This document shows, piece after piece, positions 24,373 to 33,579 of a stretch of DNA of 38,096 nucleotides. The DNA comes from an uncultured Pseudomonadota bacterium (GTDB lineage Bacteria; Pseudomonadota; Gammaproteobacteria; Methylococcales; Methylomonadaceae): NCBI GenBank assembly GCA_903918375.1, contig CAIXED010000042.1, positions 1-38,096 on the forward strand, written 5' to 3'. Under the pieces are notes generated by a model that saw nothing but the letters and a program-made list of their open reading frames with translations, had not been told where the DNA came from and made no database searches. Made by a program: the position numbers and the translations under genes. How positions within the stretch are numbered: the stretch's first letter is position 1; every line of letters begins with the position of its first letter.

Positions 24373-25008
24373 ATGAAATATCGCATCATCCCGGTCACCG
24401 CTTATCAACAAAACTGTAGTCTGCTGATTTGCCCGCAAACCAACAAAGCCGCTTTAATCGATCCTGGTGGCGATATTGAGCTGTTATTAGCTGCAGTCAA
24501 ACAAGAAGGCGTAGAACTGGAATCGATTTTAGTCACTCACGGCCATTTAGATCACGTTGGCGGCGTTGCTGAATTGGCAGAAAAACTCGCTTTACCAATT
24601 ATCGGCCCACACCAAGCCGATGATTTTTGGATACAAAATCTACCCGAACAAGTTCGCGTGTTTGGTTTTCCTCACAGCGACAGTTTTACCCCAAACCGTT
24701 GGTTAAACGATGGCGATACGGTTAACGTCGGCAATGAAGTATTACAAGTAATTCACTGTCCAGGCCACACACCCGGCCATGTGGTGTATTTCAGTGCAAC
24801 GGCAAACGTGGCGTGGGTTGGCGATGTATTATTCAAAGGCTCAATTGGCCGTACTGATTTTCCTAAAGGCGATCACCAAACCTTAATCAACTCAATTAAA
24901 AACAAGCTATGGCCTTTAGGCGCTGAGGTTGCTTTTGTGCCGGGACACGGGCCGATGTCGACCTTTGGCGAAGAAATGCTCAATAATCCTTACGTTGGCA
25001 ACCGCTAA
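24373..25008 (+). CDS. MBL-fold metallohydrolase (glyoxalase II-like, YcbL type)
   Basis: 211-residue zinc-dependent hydrolase of the glyoxalase II/YcbL group, cytoplasmic. The metal motif THGHLDH is at residues 55–61. Later ligands lie in HCPGHTPGHVVYF, WVGDVLFKGSIGRTDFP and FVPGHGP. It is shorter than true glyoxalase II because it lacks the C-terminal helical domain. It diverges from dacA and is followed by ubiC after 22 bases. Confidence 0.9.
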   Translation: MKYRIIPVTAYQQNCSLLICPQTNKAALIDPGGDIELLLAAVKQEGVELESILVTHGHLDHVGGVAELAEKLALPIIGPHQADDFWIQNLPEQVRVFGFPHSDSFTPNRWLNDGDTVNVGNEVLQVIHCPGHTPGHVVYFSATANVAWVGDVLFKGSIGRTDFPKGDHQTLINSIKNKLWPLGAEVAFVPGHGPMSTFGEEMLNNPYVGNR

Positions 25009-25030
25009 CTGTTCTAACTGAGATAAGTCC

Positions 25031-25588
25031 TTGCCAAACAACAGCTTCCTGTTTAACCAAGCCCCACGCTGGCACGCGCACGACTGTGGTTTACAACGTC
25101 AATTAACAGCCGAACTTCAATCTTGGCTACAAGAAACCGGCTCCTTAACCAAACGCTTGCGAGCAATTCACGGTGAAAAGTTTGCGGTATCGGTATTGTT
25201 TCAAGGCTGGCGACGCGCGTTTATTGATGAATCGCGATTACTTGAGCAACCCGCCAGTGATTACCAGTTAGTGCGGGAAGTCATGCTGCATAACCAACAC
25301 CAGCCCTTGGTGTTAGCGCGCACGATTATGCCGCGCCCAACCATCGAAATTGCCCAGCGTAAACTGTCACATTTAGGCAGCCGACCTTTAGGGGAAGTGA
25401 TTTTTGCTTATCGTGATTTAGAGTTGCGACAAAGACAATTCAGTCGTGTCGAGCCAACCATTTGGGCTAAGCAGCAACAAGCCAATAACCCGATTGAAAC
25501 AGCCACTTGGGGACGGCGAACCGTGTATGCGATACACAATCAACCTTTGTTGGTAGCCGAATTCTTTTTGCCAGCAGCGTTAAATTAA
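25031..25588 (+). CDS. ubiC: Chorismate lyase UbiC
   Basis: Converts chorismate to 4-hydroxybenzoate and pyruvate, the first committed step of ubiquinone synthesis. 185 residues. It has the opening W-x-fold GSLTKRLRAIHGEKFAVSVLFQGWRRAF, the substrate-binding Arg in LVREVMLHNQHQPLVLARTIMP and the GEVIFAYRDLELRQRQF segment. The start is a TTG, with AGATAAG upstream. Its last four bases overlap the DUF1249 stop on the other strand. No ubiA is visible nearby. Confidence 0.9.
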   Translation: MPNNSFLFNQAPRWHAHDCGLQRQLTAELQSWLQETGSLTKRLRAIHGEKFAVSVLFQGWRRAFIDESRLLEQPASDYQLVREVMLHNQHQPLVLARTIMPRPTIEIAQRKLSHLGSRPLGEVIFAYRDLELRQRQFSRVEPTIWAKQQQANNPIETATWGRRTVYAIHNQPLLVAEFFLPAALN

Positions 25589-26019
25589 GCCGCTTCACTA
25601 AACCGGTATTCGGTTTTTAGACAATGATCCAACCATTTTTGTAGAAAATAATTCAGCCGCCATTTATAAGTCTGAATTTCCACCACCCGCCCCGGGTTTT
25701 GATAAACACGACTGACATCCGGCCTATCGTTATCCCGAATCACCTCTGCCAACTGCGCGTCCAAATAGATACGAATTTTCACCGCTGGCAGCATCAATTC
25801 CGATAAGGGATTATCAAAACAATGGCTTAATTCAATGGTTAAGGTGTAAGGATTACGTTCCAAAACCGCTAAATACAAAGCCGGTTTACTATCGTTAGCA
25901 CCTATCGCCGCTTGTTGAAATGTCGACAAATCAGGAATTAACCGAAACAGTTTTTGATAATTAGATTCGCAGATTTTTTCCAGACACAACGAGGTATTGA
26001 TCGGCTCGACCAAATGCAC
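25585..26019 (-). CDS. DUF1249 family protein (YqiB-like)
   Basis: 144 residues, soluble, of unknown function. LEKICESNYQKLFRLIPDL is the family opening. It continues with YLAVLERNPYTLTIELSHCF, the segment PAVKIRIYLDAQLAEVI and a C-terminal KWRLNYFLQKWLDHCL. From memory, in many gammaproteobacteria this gene sits near genes for cAMP phosphodiesterase or ADP-ribose pyrophosphatase; here it follows queD on the same strand. GTG start with a GAGG box about 8 bases away, placed across the queD end. Confidence 0.88.
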   Translation of the reverse strand: MHLVEPINTSLCLEKICESNYQKLFRLIPDLSTFQQAAIGANDSKPALYLAVLERNPYTLTIELSHCFDNPLSELMLPAVKIRIYLDAQLAEVIRDNDRPDVSRVYQNPGRVVEIQTYKWRLNYFLQKWLDHCLKTEYRFSEAA

Positions 26020-26021
26020 GT

Positions 26022-26426
26022 TTAGTCCTCACGATAACAGGCATTGGCACTGGCGGTTTCCCATAACACCACTTGATCAACATTGAAGCCTTGTTGCTTC
26101 ACGTATTGATAAATCATTTTGCTCAATACTTCGGCGGTTGGATGTTCGTCAATTGCTAAAAAGCGTTCGTTATTGGCTTGTAAAGCAGGAATGATGGGAT
26201 CGTCTTTGTGGACTAAAAAATTATGATCCAAAACTTGGTTAATAAAGCTTTCGACACAGTCTTTGACATCGGAAAAGTCACAAACCATCGCTTGGTCGTT
26301 AAGCTGTTCGCTTTTGATGCTAATGCTGGCTTTGACGCTATGACCGTGTAAATGACGGCATTTACCGGAATGATTCATCAAACGGTGTCCGTAGCAAAAA
26401 TAAATTTCTTTGGTGATGATGTACAT
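26022..26426 (-). CDS. queD: 6-carboxytetrahydropterin synthase QueD-like
   Basis: Would make 6-carboxy-tetrahydropterin for queuosine (or another deazapurine). 134 residues. The zinc ligands are His14 (YGH) and His27/His29, in the hallmark CRHLHGH with the catalytic Cys23. The C-terminal Glu in WETASANACY is the other pterin-binding residue. The Cys-x3-His-Gly-His form is that of QueD rather than of eukaryotic PTPS. queC, queE and queF are not in the window. Two bases separate it from the following DUF1249 gene. Confidence 0.9.
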   Translation of the reverse strand: MYIITKEIYFCYGHRLMNHSGKCRHLHGHSVKASISIKSEQLNDQAMVCDFSDVKDCVESFINQVLDHNFLVHKDDPIIPALQANNERFLAIDEHPTAEVLSKMIYQYVKQQGFNVDQVVLWETASANACYRED

Positions 26427-26553
26427 AATTTATAAATTTGATAATCCAACAGGGATTCTATCAGTTAGTTTTGCAAGAATCGGCAATATTTAAGGATTTG
26501 ACAGTTCGGGCAAACACGACTAACCTCGACACACTCCACAGACTGAGGCGACC

Positions 26554-26841
26554 ATGACAACGATTACCTCCGACACATTAAAGTTTGTTGAACGCTTAGA
26601 AAAAGCCGGAATACCAAGAGACCACGCCAAAGCAGAAGCATTGGCCGATGTACTTGCTTCTGGTTCGCAAGAATTAGCAACTACTGGCGACATCAATACA
26701 GTTAGAACTGAAATGCGAGAAATGCGGCTAGAAATCAACGGCGAAATGAAGCTAATACGTTGGATGGTCGGTTTATCCTTGGCAATATCAACAGGCATTC
26801 TGGCCATGCTTTTCAAACTATTCTTCGCATTGCCACATTAA
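26554..26841 (+). CDS. DUF1640-like small coiled-coil membrane protein
   Basis: 95 residues. The N-terminal SDTLKFVERLEKAGIPRDHAKAEALADVL matches the bacterial relatives of the MCUR1/CCDC90 family (DUF1640). A charged coiled coil (NTVRTEMREMRLEINGEMKLIR) follows, then one C-terminal membrane segment (WMVGLSLAISTGILAMLFKLFF). Function in bacteria is unknown. GAGGCG lies just before the ATG. It ends 4 bases before the convergent PilZ gene. Confidence 0.82.
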   Translation: MTTITSDTLKFVERLEKAGIPRDHAKAEALADVLASGSQELATTGDINTVRTEMREMRLEINGEMKLIRWMVGLSLAISTGILAMLFKLFFALPH

Positions 26842-26845
26842 GCCA

Positions 26846-27145
26846 CTAATTACCCTTAATACTTTTAATAACAGCAGCAATTTTATAACTGTCATCGGCT
26901 CGTTTAACGCTACGCATCACTTCAACAAAAGCCGTCATTGGCGGTGCGATGCTTGACGATGGCAATATCTGCACTTCCAACGCCAAGCCTTCATCAAAAC
27001 TTTCACTCGCTAAAAAGCCCAACCCGCCACCACTCAAAGTAATACAGGTGCCGAACTGAAACTCTCCGGCAGCAGCGCGACGGTACTGAATATCACAATT
27101 CGGTTTTAAACGACTCGAATTGCGTTTTTCATCCAAATTTTCCAT
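26846..27145 (-). CDS. PilZ domain protein
   Basis: 99-residue single-domain protein; the family senses cyclic di-GMP. The N-terminal arginine motif is present as R8-NSS-R12 (KRNSSRLKPNCDIQYRR). The second motif, D/N-x-S-x-x-G, appears as TLSGGGLGF, with Thr in place of Asp/Asn, so ligand binding is plausible but not certain. ATG at 27145 with GGGAG 8 bases upstream. It starts 22 bases after the acnB stop on the same strand and may be co-transcribed with it. Confidence 0.85.
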   Translation of the reverse strand: MENLDEKRNSSRLKPNCDIQYRRAAAGEFQFGTCITLSGGGLGFLASESFDEGLALEVQILPSSSIAPPMTAFVEVMRSVKRADDSYKIAAVIKSIKGN

Positions 27146-27167
27146 GTCGGCTGCTCCCAAAATTAAC

Positions 27168-29726
27168 TTAAGCGACTTGCTCGGCTTTGGCTTGATAGCT
27201 ATCGATTTGATTAAAATTCAAATAGCGATAAGTATCAGCACTGCTTTGCTCAATCACTTCAGCATATTGCATATATTCGGCAACGGTAGGGATTTTGCCC
27301 AATAAAGAACACACCGAAGCCAATTCTGCCGATGATAAATAAACATTAGCGCCATTACCTAAACGGTTCGGGAAATTACGGGTTGAAGTGGAAACCACTG
27401 TCGAACCTTCCGCCACCCGTGCTTGGTTACCCATACACAATGAACAACCCGGCATTTCGGTCCGCGCACCGACTTTACCAAACGTGCCGTAATAGCCTTC
27501 TTCGATTAATTGGCTTTGATCCATTTTTGTTGGCGGCGCAACCCATAAACGGGTTGGCAAATTACCGGCTTTTTCTAACAGCTTACCAGCAGCACGGAAA
27601 TGGCCAATGTTGGTCATGCAAGAACCGATAAACACTTCATCAATTTTGGTACCAGCGACTTCAGATAACGGCTTCACATCATCGGGATCATTCGGACAAG
27701 CCAGCAACGGCTCGCTGATTTGGTTTAAATCGATTTCAATGATTTCTGCATATTCAGCATCGGCATCCGCTTCCAATAACACCGGCTTAGCCAACCAATC
27801 TTGCATCGCGGCAATCCGACGTTTCAAAGTCCGCACATCGCCATAACCTTCGGCAATCATCCATTGCAGTAAAGTAATGTTTGAATTCAGATATTCGCGA
27901 ATCGGCGCTTCATTGAGTTTAATCGTACAACCACCAGCAGAACGCTCTGCCGAAGCATCAGACAATTCAAACGCTTGCTCGACTTTCAAATCCGGCAAGC
28001 CTTCAATTTCCAAAATCCGACCAGAAAACACATTTTTCTTACCTTGCTTATCAACCGTCAACAAACCGCGTTGAATCGCTGCATAAGGAATCGCATTTAC
28101 CAAATCGCGCAAGGTAATTCCCGGCTGCATTTTGCCCGTAAAGCGCACTAACACCGATTCTGGCATATCTAAAGGCATCACGCCGGTTGCTGCCGCAAAC
28201 GCCACCAAGCCAGAACCAGCTGGGAAAGAAATACCAATCGGGAAACGGGTATGCGAATCGCCGCCAGTACCGACAGTATCCGGCAACAACATCCGGTTTA
28301 ACCAAGAGTGAATCACTCCATCACCCGGACGTAAAGACACACCGCCACGAGTCATAATGAAATCTGGCAAGCTGTGTTGCATCGCCACATCGACTGGTTT
28401 TGGATACGCAGCGGTATGACAAAATGACTGCATCACCAAATCGGCAGAGAAGCCCAAGCAGGCCAAATCTTTCAACTCATCGCGAGTCATAGGGCCAGTG
28501 GTATCTTGCGAACCCACAGTCGTCATTTTCGGTTCACAATAGCTGCCTGGACGGACACCAGTTACACCACAAGCTTGACCGACCATTTTTTGCGCCAAGG
28601 TATAACCTTTGTCACTCGCCGCACTAGCCGCCAAACGCTTAAACACACTTGAAGCCGGCAATCCTAATACTTGTCTAGCTCTATCGGTCAAACCACGGCC
28701 AATAATCAACGGAATCCGACCACCTGCTCTAACTTCATCCAAAATCACTTCAGTTTTCAAAGCAAAGCGGCAGATTTCTTCATCGGTACCGTGACGTTTA
28801 ACAACGCCCTCGTAAGGATAAATATCAATCACATCGCCCATGCTCAATTGGGTAACATCGCATTCAATCGGCAAGGCACCGGAATCTTCCATGGTGTTGA
28901 AGAAAATAGGCGCGATTTTGCCGCCAATACAAACCCCGCCACCGCGTTTGTTAGGAATATAGGGAATATCATCGCCCATAAACCATAACACTGAGTTAGT
29001 CGCCGATTTACGCGATGATCCCGTACCAACCACATCACCAACATAAGCCACTGGAAAACCTTGGCTTTTCAAGTCATTGATTTGTTGCTCGGCATTGGTA
29101 ATCGCATCGCGTGGCATTTTCAACATCGCTTTGGCGTGTAATGGAATGTCAGGACGCGACCAAGCATCCGGTGCGGGTGATAAATCATCGGTATTGGTTT
29201 CACCGCTGACTTTGAAAACAGTAACGGTCAATTTTTCCGCCACTGCTGCACGACTGGTGAACCACTCAGCATCAGCCCATGACTGCAATACTTGTTTGGC
29301 AAACGCATTACCCGCTTCAGCTTTTTCCTGTACATCGTGGAAGGCATCGAAAATCAACAAAATATGTGACAAAGCATTAGCGGCAATCGCTGCCAAATTA
29401 GCGTTATCCAACAATTCAATCAAGGGCGCGACGTTGTAACCACCTAACATGGTGCCCAACAATTCTGTGGCTTTTTCAGCCGACAGCAACGGTGAATGCT
29501 CATCACCTTTCGCCACTGCGGTTAAAAAACTGGCTTTAACATAAGCCGCTTCATCAACCCCTGCTGGAATCCGGTTGACCAACAAATCTAAAATTTCCGC
29601 TTCATCACCAGCAGTTGGCTGTTTTAACAACTCAACCAAAGCAGCAACCTGTGTAGCATCCAAAGGTTTAGGCACAACGCCTTCAGCGGCGCGTTCAGCA
29701 ACATGTTGTCGATATTGTGTCAGCAT
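27168..29726 (-). CDS. acnB: Aconitate hydratase B
   Basis: TCA-cycle enzyme interconverting citrate and isocitrate; the apo form of the family can also bind mRNA. 852 residues, close to the usual ~860. It has the N-terminal HEAT-like domain ([22 protein letters not shown]), the swivel region ([32 protein letters not shown]) and the [4Fe-4S] ligands near Cys703 ([10 protein letters not shown]), Cys761 and Cys764 ([10 protein letters not shown]). [16 protein letters not shown] and [11 protein letters not shown] are active-site blocks. An AGGAA box precedes the ATG. The 257 bases upstream, before yebC, hold no feature I recognise. Confidence 0.97.
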   Translation of the reverse strand: MLTQYRQHVAERAAEGVVPKPLDATQVAALVELLKQPTAGDEAEILDLLVNRIPAGVDEAAYVKASFLTAVAKGDEHSPLLSAEKATELLGTMLGGYNVAPLIELLDNANLAAIAANALSHILLIFDAFHDVQEKAEAGNAFAKQVLQSWADAEWFTSRAAVAEKLTVTVFKVSGETNTDDLSPAPDAWSRPDIPLHAKAMLKMPRDAITNAEQQINDLKSQGFPVAYVGDVVGTGSSRKSATNSVLWFMGDDIPYIPNKRGGGVCIGGKIAPIFFNTMEDSGALPIECDVTQLSMGDVIDIYPYEGVVKRHGTDEEICRFALKTEVILDEVRAGGRIPLIIGRGLTDRARQVLGLPASSVFKRLAASAASDKGYTLAQKMVGQACGVTGVRPGSYCEPKMTTVGSQDTTGPMTRDELKDLACLGFSADLVMQSFCHTAAYPKPVDVAMQHSLPDFIMTRGGVSLRPGDGVIHSWLNRMLLPDTVGTGGDSHTRFPIGISFPAGSGLVAFAAATGVMPLDMPESVLVRFTGKMQPGITLRDLVNAIPYAAIQRGLLTVDKQGKKNVFSGRILEIEGLPDLKVEQAFELSDASAERSAGGCTIKLNEAPIREYLNSNITLLQWMIAEGYGDVRTLKRRIAAMQDWLAKPVLLEADADAEYAEIIEIDLNQISEPLLACPNDPDDVKPLSEVAGTKIDEVFIGSCMTNIGHFRAAGKLLEKAGNLPTRLWVAPPTKMDQSQLIEEGYYGTFGKVGARTEMPGCSLCMGNQARVAEGSTVVSTSTRNFPNRLGNGANVYLSSAELASVCSLLGKIPTVAEYMQYAEVIEQSSADTYRYLNFNQIDSYQAKAEQVA

Positions 29727-29983
29727 GAATCAATTCCTATATAAAAAATGCGAATAACCGTAAATCAAGGCTTACGGGCTATTGTAACGGCTTACAGACT
29801 AAATTGAGCGGCATTTATCACCCCATTTCGCAAATAGTTAATCCCGATTTATTCAACAATCGCCCCGCTACAACTACACAAAAACCGTTTAAAGCCAGCC
29901 ATGCAGCTGACTAAAAAATTCCCTATATAAATAGTTATCTGTAAAATCCGCCCATTTTTGTTAACTAATGGAGCAACAGCCCG

Positions 29984-30700
29984 ATGGGTAGAGCGTATCA
30001 AAACCGTAAAGTATCGATGGCAAAAACTGCCGATGCAAAAACCAAGGTTTACAGTAAATATGGCCGTGAAATTTATGTCTGCGCCAAATCAGGCGGCATC
30101 GATCCATCCGGCAATTTAACCTTACGCGGCTTGATTGATCGCGCCAAAAAAGATCAAGTCCCTGGCCACGTTATTGAAAAAGCCTTGGATAAAGCTAAAG
30201 GCGGCGGCGGTGAAGATTTTGCCCCAGCCCGTTACGAAGGCTTTGGCCCCGGTGGCTGCATGGTGATTGTCGATTGCTTAACCGACAATCCAAACCGTAC
30301 TTTCGGCGACGTCCGCCAATGCTTCACCAAAACCAAATGCAAAATCGGCACCCCTGGCTCAGTCAGCCACATGTTCGATCATTCGGCGATTTTGGCGTTT
30401 AAACATGACGACGAAGATAGCGTATTAGAAGTTTTGTTAAGCGCTGATGTTGATGTCAGCGATGTCGAAAACGACGAAGGCAAAATCACCGTTTTCACCC
30501 CTCAAGCTGATTATTTCAAAGCCAAACAAGCCTTGATTGATGCTTTTGGCGAATTAGATTTTGAAGTAGACGAAATTCAATTCATCCCTCGTGCTTACAA
30601 CAGTATTACCGGTGATGATTTGGTGATGTTTGAAAAGTTTTTGGATTTATGTAACGAATTAGATGATGTACAGAATGTATTTCATGATGTAGCTGATTAA
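29984..30700 (+). CDS. YebC/PmpR-family protein (YeeN type)
   Basis: 238-residue YebC/TACO1 family protein; members are described as transcription regulators and, more recently, as ribosome-associated factors easing proline stalls. The start [32 protein letters not shown] is the YeeN subgroup form rather than MAGHSKW. The body (GYEGFGPGG-like [24 protein letters not shown] and [12 protein letters not shown]) is typical. A GGAG box lies about 10 bases upstream of the ATG. It stands alone, diverging from acnB. Confidence 0.92.
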   Translation: MGRAYQNRKVSMAKTADAKTKVYSKYGREIYVCAKSGGIDPSGNLTLRGLIDRAKKDQVPGHVIEKALDKAKGGGGEDFAPARYEGFGPGGCMVIVDCLTDNPNRTFGDVRQCFTKTKCKIGTPGSVSHMFDHSAILAFKHDDEDSVLEVLLSADVDVSDVENDEGKITVFTPQADYFKAKQALIDAFGELDFEVDEIQFIPRAYNSITGDDLVMFEKFLDLCNELDDVQNVFHDVAD

Positions 30701-30786
30701 TAATCATCAATCATAGTTGGCGGCTGGGTTGTGACATAGTTATAACCCCCCGCTTTACTAAATAACCACAACTGACCGGCATAAGT

Positions 30787-32010
30787 ATGACCGAATTATT
30801 GACGAACCAATCACGCCGCAATTTTTTAAAGTTGTCAGCTACCGGTTTACTAATGCATAGCCGATCAGTCTCAGCTTTTCCAAAAATCATCAATGAGTGT
30901 CTCGACCCAAGATTAATATCAACAAGTAAATTAGAAGAAAACGCTTGGCAAGGCATAAACCCAGAAAATTGGTGGGATTGTCATGCCCATATTGTCGGGT
31001 CAGGTGATAGCGACAGCGGCATAACACTAAGCTCCGACCTTAGTGATCCGTTGTTACATCCTATTCAATATATACAACATTTAGCTTATGAAAATGCCGC
31101 TTGCACAGGGAATAGCGGCGAACAAGATATCGCCTTTGTATCCAGACTAATGGCGTTAATGGAAGTCATGCCCAAAGGTGCCAAAGCAATGTTATATGCA
31201 TTTGATAAAGTTCATGGTGCTAATGGTGATGCTGATCATATTAATACGGCTTTTTTTGTTCCTAATGAATATGCACAATCGTTAGCACAACGTTATCCTG
31301 AGAGACTAGAATGGGTGGCTAGTATTCATCCCTATCGAAAAGATTGCGTTGCGAAACTTGAAAAAGCTGTTGAACAAGGTGCAAAAGCTATTAAATGGTT
31401 GCCTTCTGTGATGGGGATTGATCCATCTTCGCCGCTTTGTAAGGACTTTTATCGAACTGCGGCCAAATTAAATATACCGATTATTAGTCATGGCGGAGAA
31501 GAAAAGGCTTTACATGGAGCTAATCAAGCTATTTACAGTAATCCTCTTCGTTTGCGACATGCTATGGATGAAGGAGTACGAGTCGTCGTAGCTCATTGCG
31601 CTAGTATTGGTAATGATATTAACGACCAAGGAAAACAAGTCAGAAGCTTCGATTTGTTTTCAGCAATGATGGAAGACAAGCAATGGCAACAGCATTTATA
31701 CGGTGATATTTCAGCTATTGTGTTGCGAAACAGAGAAATTGAGGTTGTAAAAACATTGCTGACACAAACTGCATGGCATAATCGATTACTGTATGGCTCA
31801 GACTACCCATTAACTGGCGTTTTACCACTCATATCAGCCAAATCATTTGTCGATTCAGGATTGTTGGAAACAAATGCAATTGAGCCTTTAATGACATTAC
31901 AATCGCACCATCCATTTCGCTTTGACTTTGTTCTAAAACGCAGTCTTAAATGGCAAGGTCAGAGTTTTGCTAACAGTATTTTTGAAACTAAAGCGTTTTT
32001 TAATCGTTAG
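30787..32010 (+). CDS. Tat-exported amidohydrolase-family protein
   Basis: 407 residues. The twin-arginine motif SRRNFLK (residues 9–15) and a moderately hydrophobic segment ending in SVSAF suggest Tat export to the periplasm, usual for proteins folded with their metal. The amidohydrolase-2 (TIM-barrel) signs are His66-x-His68 in WWDCHAHIVG, His in PIISHGGEE, His in VVVAHCAS and the final Asp in LLYGSDYPL. The substrate is not readable. The ribosome site is weak. By eye the coding sequence is more AT-rich than its neighbours, with many T-ending codons, so recent acquisition is possible. No partner gene is adjacent. Confidence 0.82.
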   Translation: MTELLTNQSRRNFLKLSATGLLMHSRSVSAFPKIINECLDPRLISTSKLEENAWQGINPENWWDCHAHIVGSGDSDSGITLSSDLSDPLLHPIQYIQHLAYENAACTGNSGEQDIAFVSRLMALMEVMPKGAKAMLYAFDKVHGANGDADHINTAFFVPNEYAQSLAQRYPERLEWVASIHPYRKDCVAKLEKAVEQGAKAIKWLPSVMGIDPSSPLCKDFYRTAAKLNIPIISHGGEEKALHGANQAIYSNPLRLRHAMDEGVRVVVAHCASIGNDINDQGKQVRSFDLFSAMMEDKQWQQHLYGDISAIVLRNREIEVVKTLLTQTAWHNRLLYGSDYPLTGVLPLISAKSFVDSGLLETNAIEPLMTLQSHHPFRFDFVLKRSLKWQGQSFANSIFETKAFFNR

Positions 32011-32031
32011 ATAAAAAATACGTAAACTCTC

Positions 32032-32049
32032 TATCGAAATTAATCGATA
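32032..32049. repeat. Small palindrome TATCGA–TCGATA
   Basis: The six-base arms at 32032–32037 and 32044–32049 flank AATTAA, just after the amidohydrolase stop. A weak hairpin or a protein site; role unknown. Confidence 0.3.
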
Positions 32050-32065
32050 AAGCGGATGAGCATCA

Positions 32066-32090
32066 ACGAGGTAATATTAAACTACCTCGT
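32066..32090. terminator. Hairpin between convergent genes
   Basis: ACGAGGTA (32066–32073) pairs with TACCTCGT (32083–32090). It sits in the 96-base gap between the amidohydrolase and hydroxylase genes, which converge, and probably ends at least one transcript. Confidence 0.55.
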
Positions 32091-32106
32091 ATTTCAGCAA
32101 TCCACC

Positions 32107-33321
32107 TTATAGCAACAATTCACCTTTCGCCAATTTAGGCAAATTACCTTCTATCCCCATCGCAGCTTTCATCACCTTGATTCTCGCTGGGCCGATGCGT
32201 TGCGCTAAACCTAAGCCAAGATTACGCAATAATTTGACTGGCAAGATGTCGTTACTAAAGAAACGGTAGAACACATCCATCAAGGTCATCATTTTCAGAT
32301 TTTCATTGCGGCGCAGGGTTTCGTAGCGACGTAAAACAGTCATATCGGCAATATTTTTGCCTTGCTGTTGGGCTTGAATTAACACCTCGGCCAAAGCTGC
32401 CGCATCCAATAAACCAATATTCACGCCCTGACCGGCTAATGGATTAATCATATGCGCTGCGTCGCCCACCAAAGCCACACCCGGTTTGATATAGCTTTGC
32501 GCGTGTTGGCGTTTTAATGGAAAACTGGCAACCCCTAAAATTTGTTTAACTTCGCCAAGGCAATCAGGGAAAGCGGCAACTAACTCGGCTTGTAATTGTT
32601 GATTCGACAAGGCTTTTAAACGGCGCACTTCATCCGGTGATTGATACCAAACGATAGAGCCGTAGTTACCGCTTAATGGCAAAAAGGCTTGCGGGCCACT
32701 GGAAACAAATCGTTGCCAAGTGATGTCTTGTTGCGGATAGGCGGTTTCGATGTAAATCACTAAAGCGTGTTGGTTGTAATCCCAGCTAGTCACACCTAAG
32801 CCCACCGCTTGTCTAACCCGTGATTGACCACCATCAGCGGCAATCAATAATTTGGCATTTAATACCTGACCATCGGCTAAAACCAATTCCGAATCACTAC
32901 CGTTGTAGTTGATTTTGGTGATGGTGGCCGGCATCAATAATTGAATATTGTCGAAACTTGGTAAACGCTCTAAAAGCGCTAATTGGGTAATGCGGTTTTC
33001 GACGATGTGGCCTAATTCGGGGTATTTAATGTCATCACTGTTAAAAGTGGTGTCACCAGCGGTTTCCCAAACCCGCATCCGTTTGAATGGGCAACTGCGT
33101 CTGTCGATAATGCCTTGCCAAGCACCAACCGCTTCTAAAATATGTTTAGAAGCAATGCTTAAAGCTGACACACGTAAATCGTGGGGTTGTTGTTCATCAA
33201 AAGCTTCTGGCACTTGCGACTCGATGACAGCCACTTTTAAGTCGCTGCCACCCAGGCAACAAGCCACTGCCGCGCCGACCATACCACCACCAACAACGAC
33301 CACATCAAATTCTTGTTTCAT
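32107..33321 (-). CDS. UbiH/UbiF/UbiI-family FAD-dependent hydroxylase
   Basis: 404-residue flavin monooxygenase expected to hydroxylate the ring of a ubiquinone precursor. The FAD-binding GxGxxG start is DVVVVGGGMVGAAVACCLGG. Also present are DLRVSALSIAS, the DG motif LLIAADGGQSRVRQAVG and the flavin/ribityl block ALVGDAAHMINPLAGQGVNIGL. Features recalled from E. coli UbiI (LGHIVENRI, WDYNQHALV) and UbiF (WQRFVSSGPQAFLPL, FSNDILPVKLLRNLGL) are mixed, so the ring position is not assigned. It pairs functionally with ubiC at 25031. Confidence 0.88.
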   Translation of the reverse strand: MKQEFDVVVVGGGMVGAAVACCLGGSDLKVAVIESQVPEAFDEQQPHDLRVSALSIASKHILEAVGAWQGIIDRRSCPFKRMRVWETAGDTTFNSDDIKYPELGHIVENRITQLALLERLPSFDNIQLLMPATITKINYNGSDSELVLADGQVLNAKLLIAADGGQSRVRQAVGLGVTSWDYNQHALVIYIETAYPQQDITWQRFVSSGPQAFLPLSGNYGSIVWYQSPDEVRRLKALSNQQLQAELVAAFPDCLGEVKQILGVASFPLKRQHAQSYIKPGVALVGDAAHMINPLAGQGVNIGLLDAAALAEVLIQAQQQGKNIADMTVLRRYETLRRNENLKMMTLMDVFYRFFSNDILPVKLLRNLGLGLAQRIGPARIKVMKAAMGIEGNLPKLAKGELLL

Positions 33322-33579
33322 ATCAATATCACAGGATTAGCTTAGTTTTTTAAAGTAAAGTCAGCGATTACGCTATTGTTTGCATGTTTGTCCGAATGAC
33401 AGAAGCCCCGTCGCGTGTTATAGTTGGAAAGTTTCACTGACTGAAAATCAGGATAAATATGCAAGGTTTTCGCTGTTTTTGCTGACTCTAACACGCAGCA
33501 AGCAGAAAAACCATAAACGCCATTATCGGTTAGCCAAACTGATAACGCATTTAAACAGCAAGAAAGGATCTGGATAGCA

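Noticed and set aside
27383-29757. Plus-strand open frames inside acnB
   Set aside because: They are antisense to a full-length, clearly conserved acnB and have no motifs of their own.
33342-33577. Open frames on both strands in the gap before the glutamate synthase gene
   Set aside because: No ribosome sites, no recognisable motifs, and they fall where the promoter of the large gene must lie.
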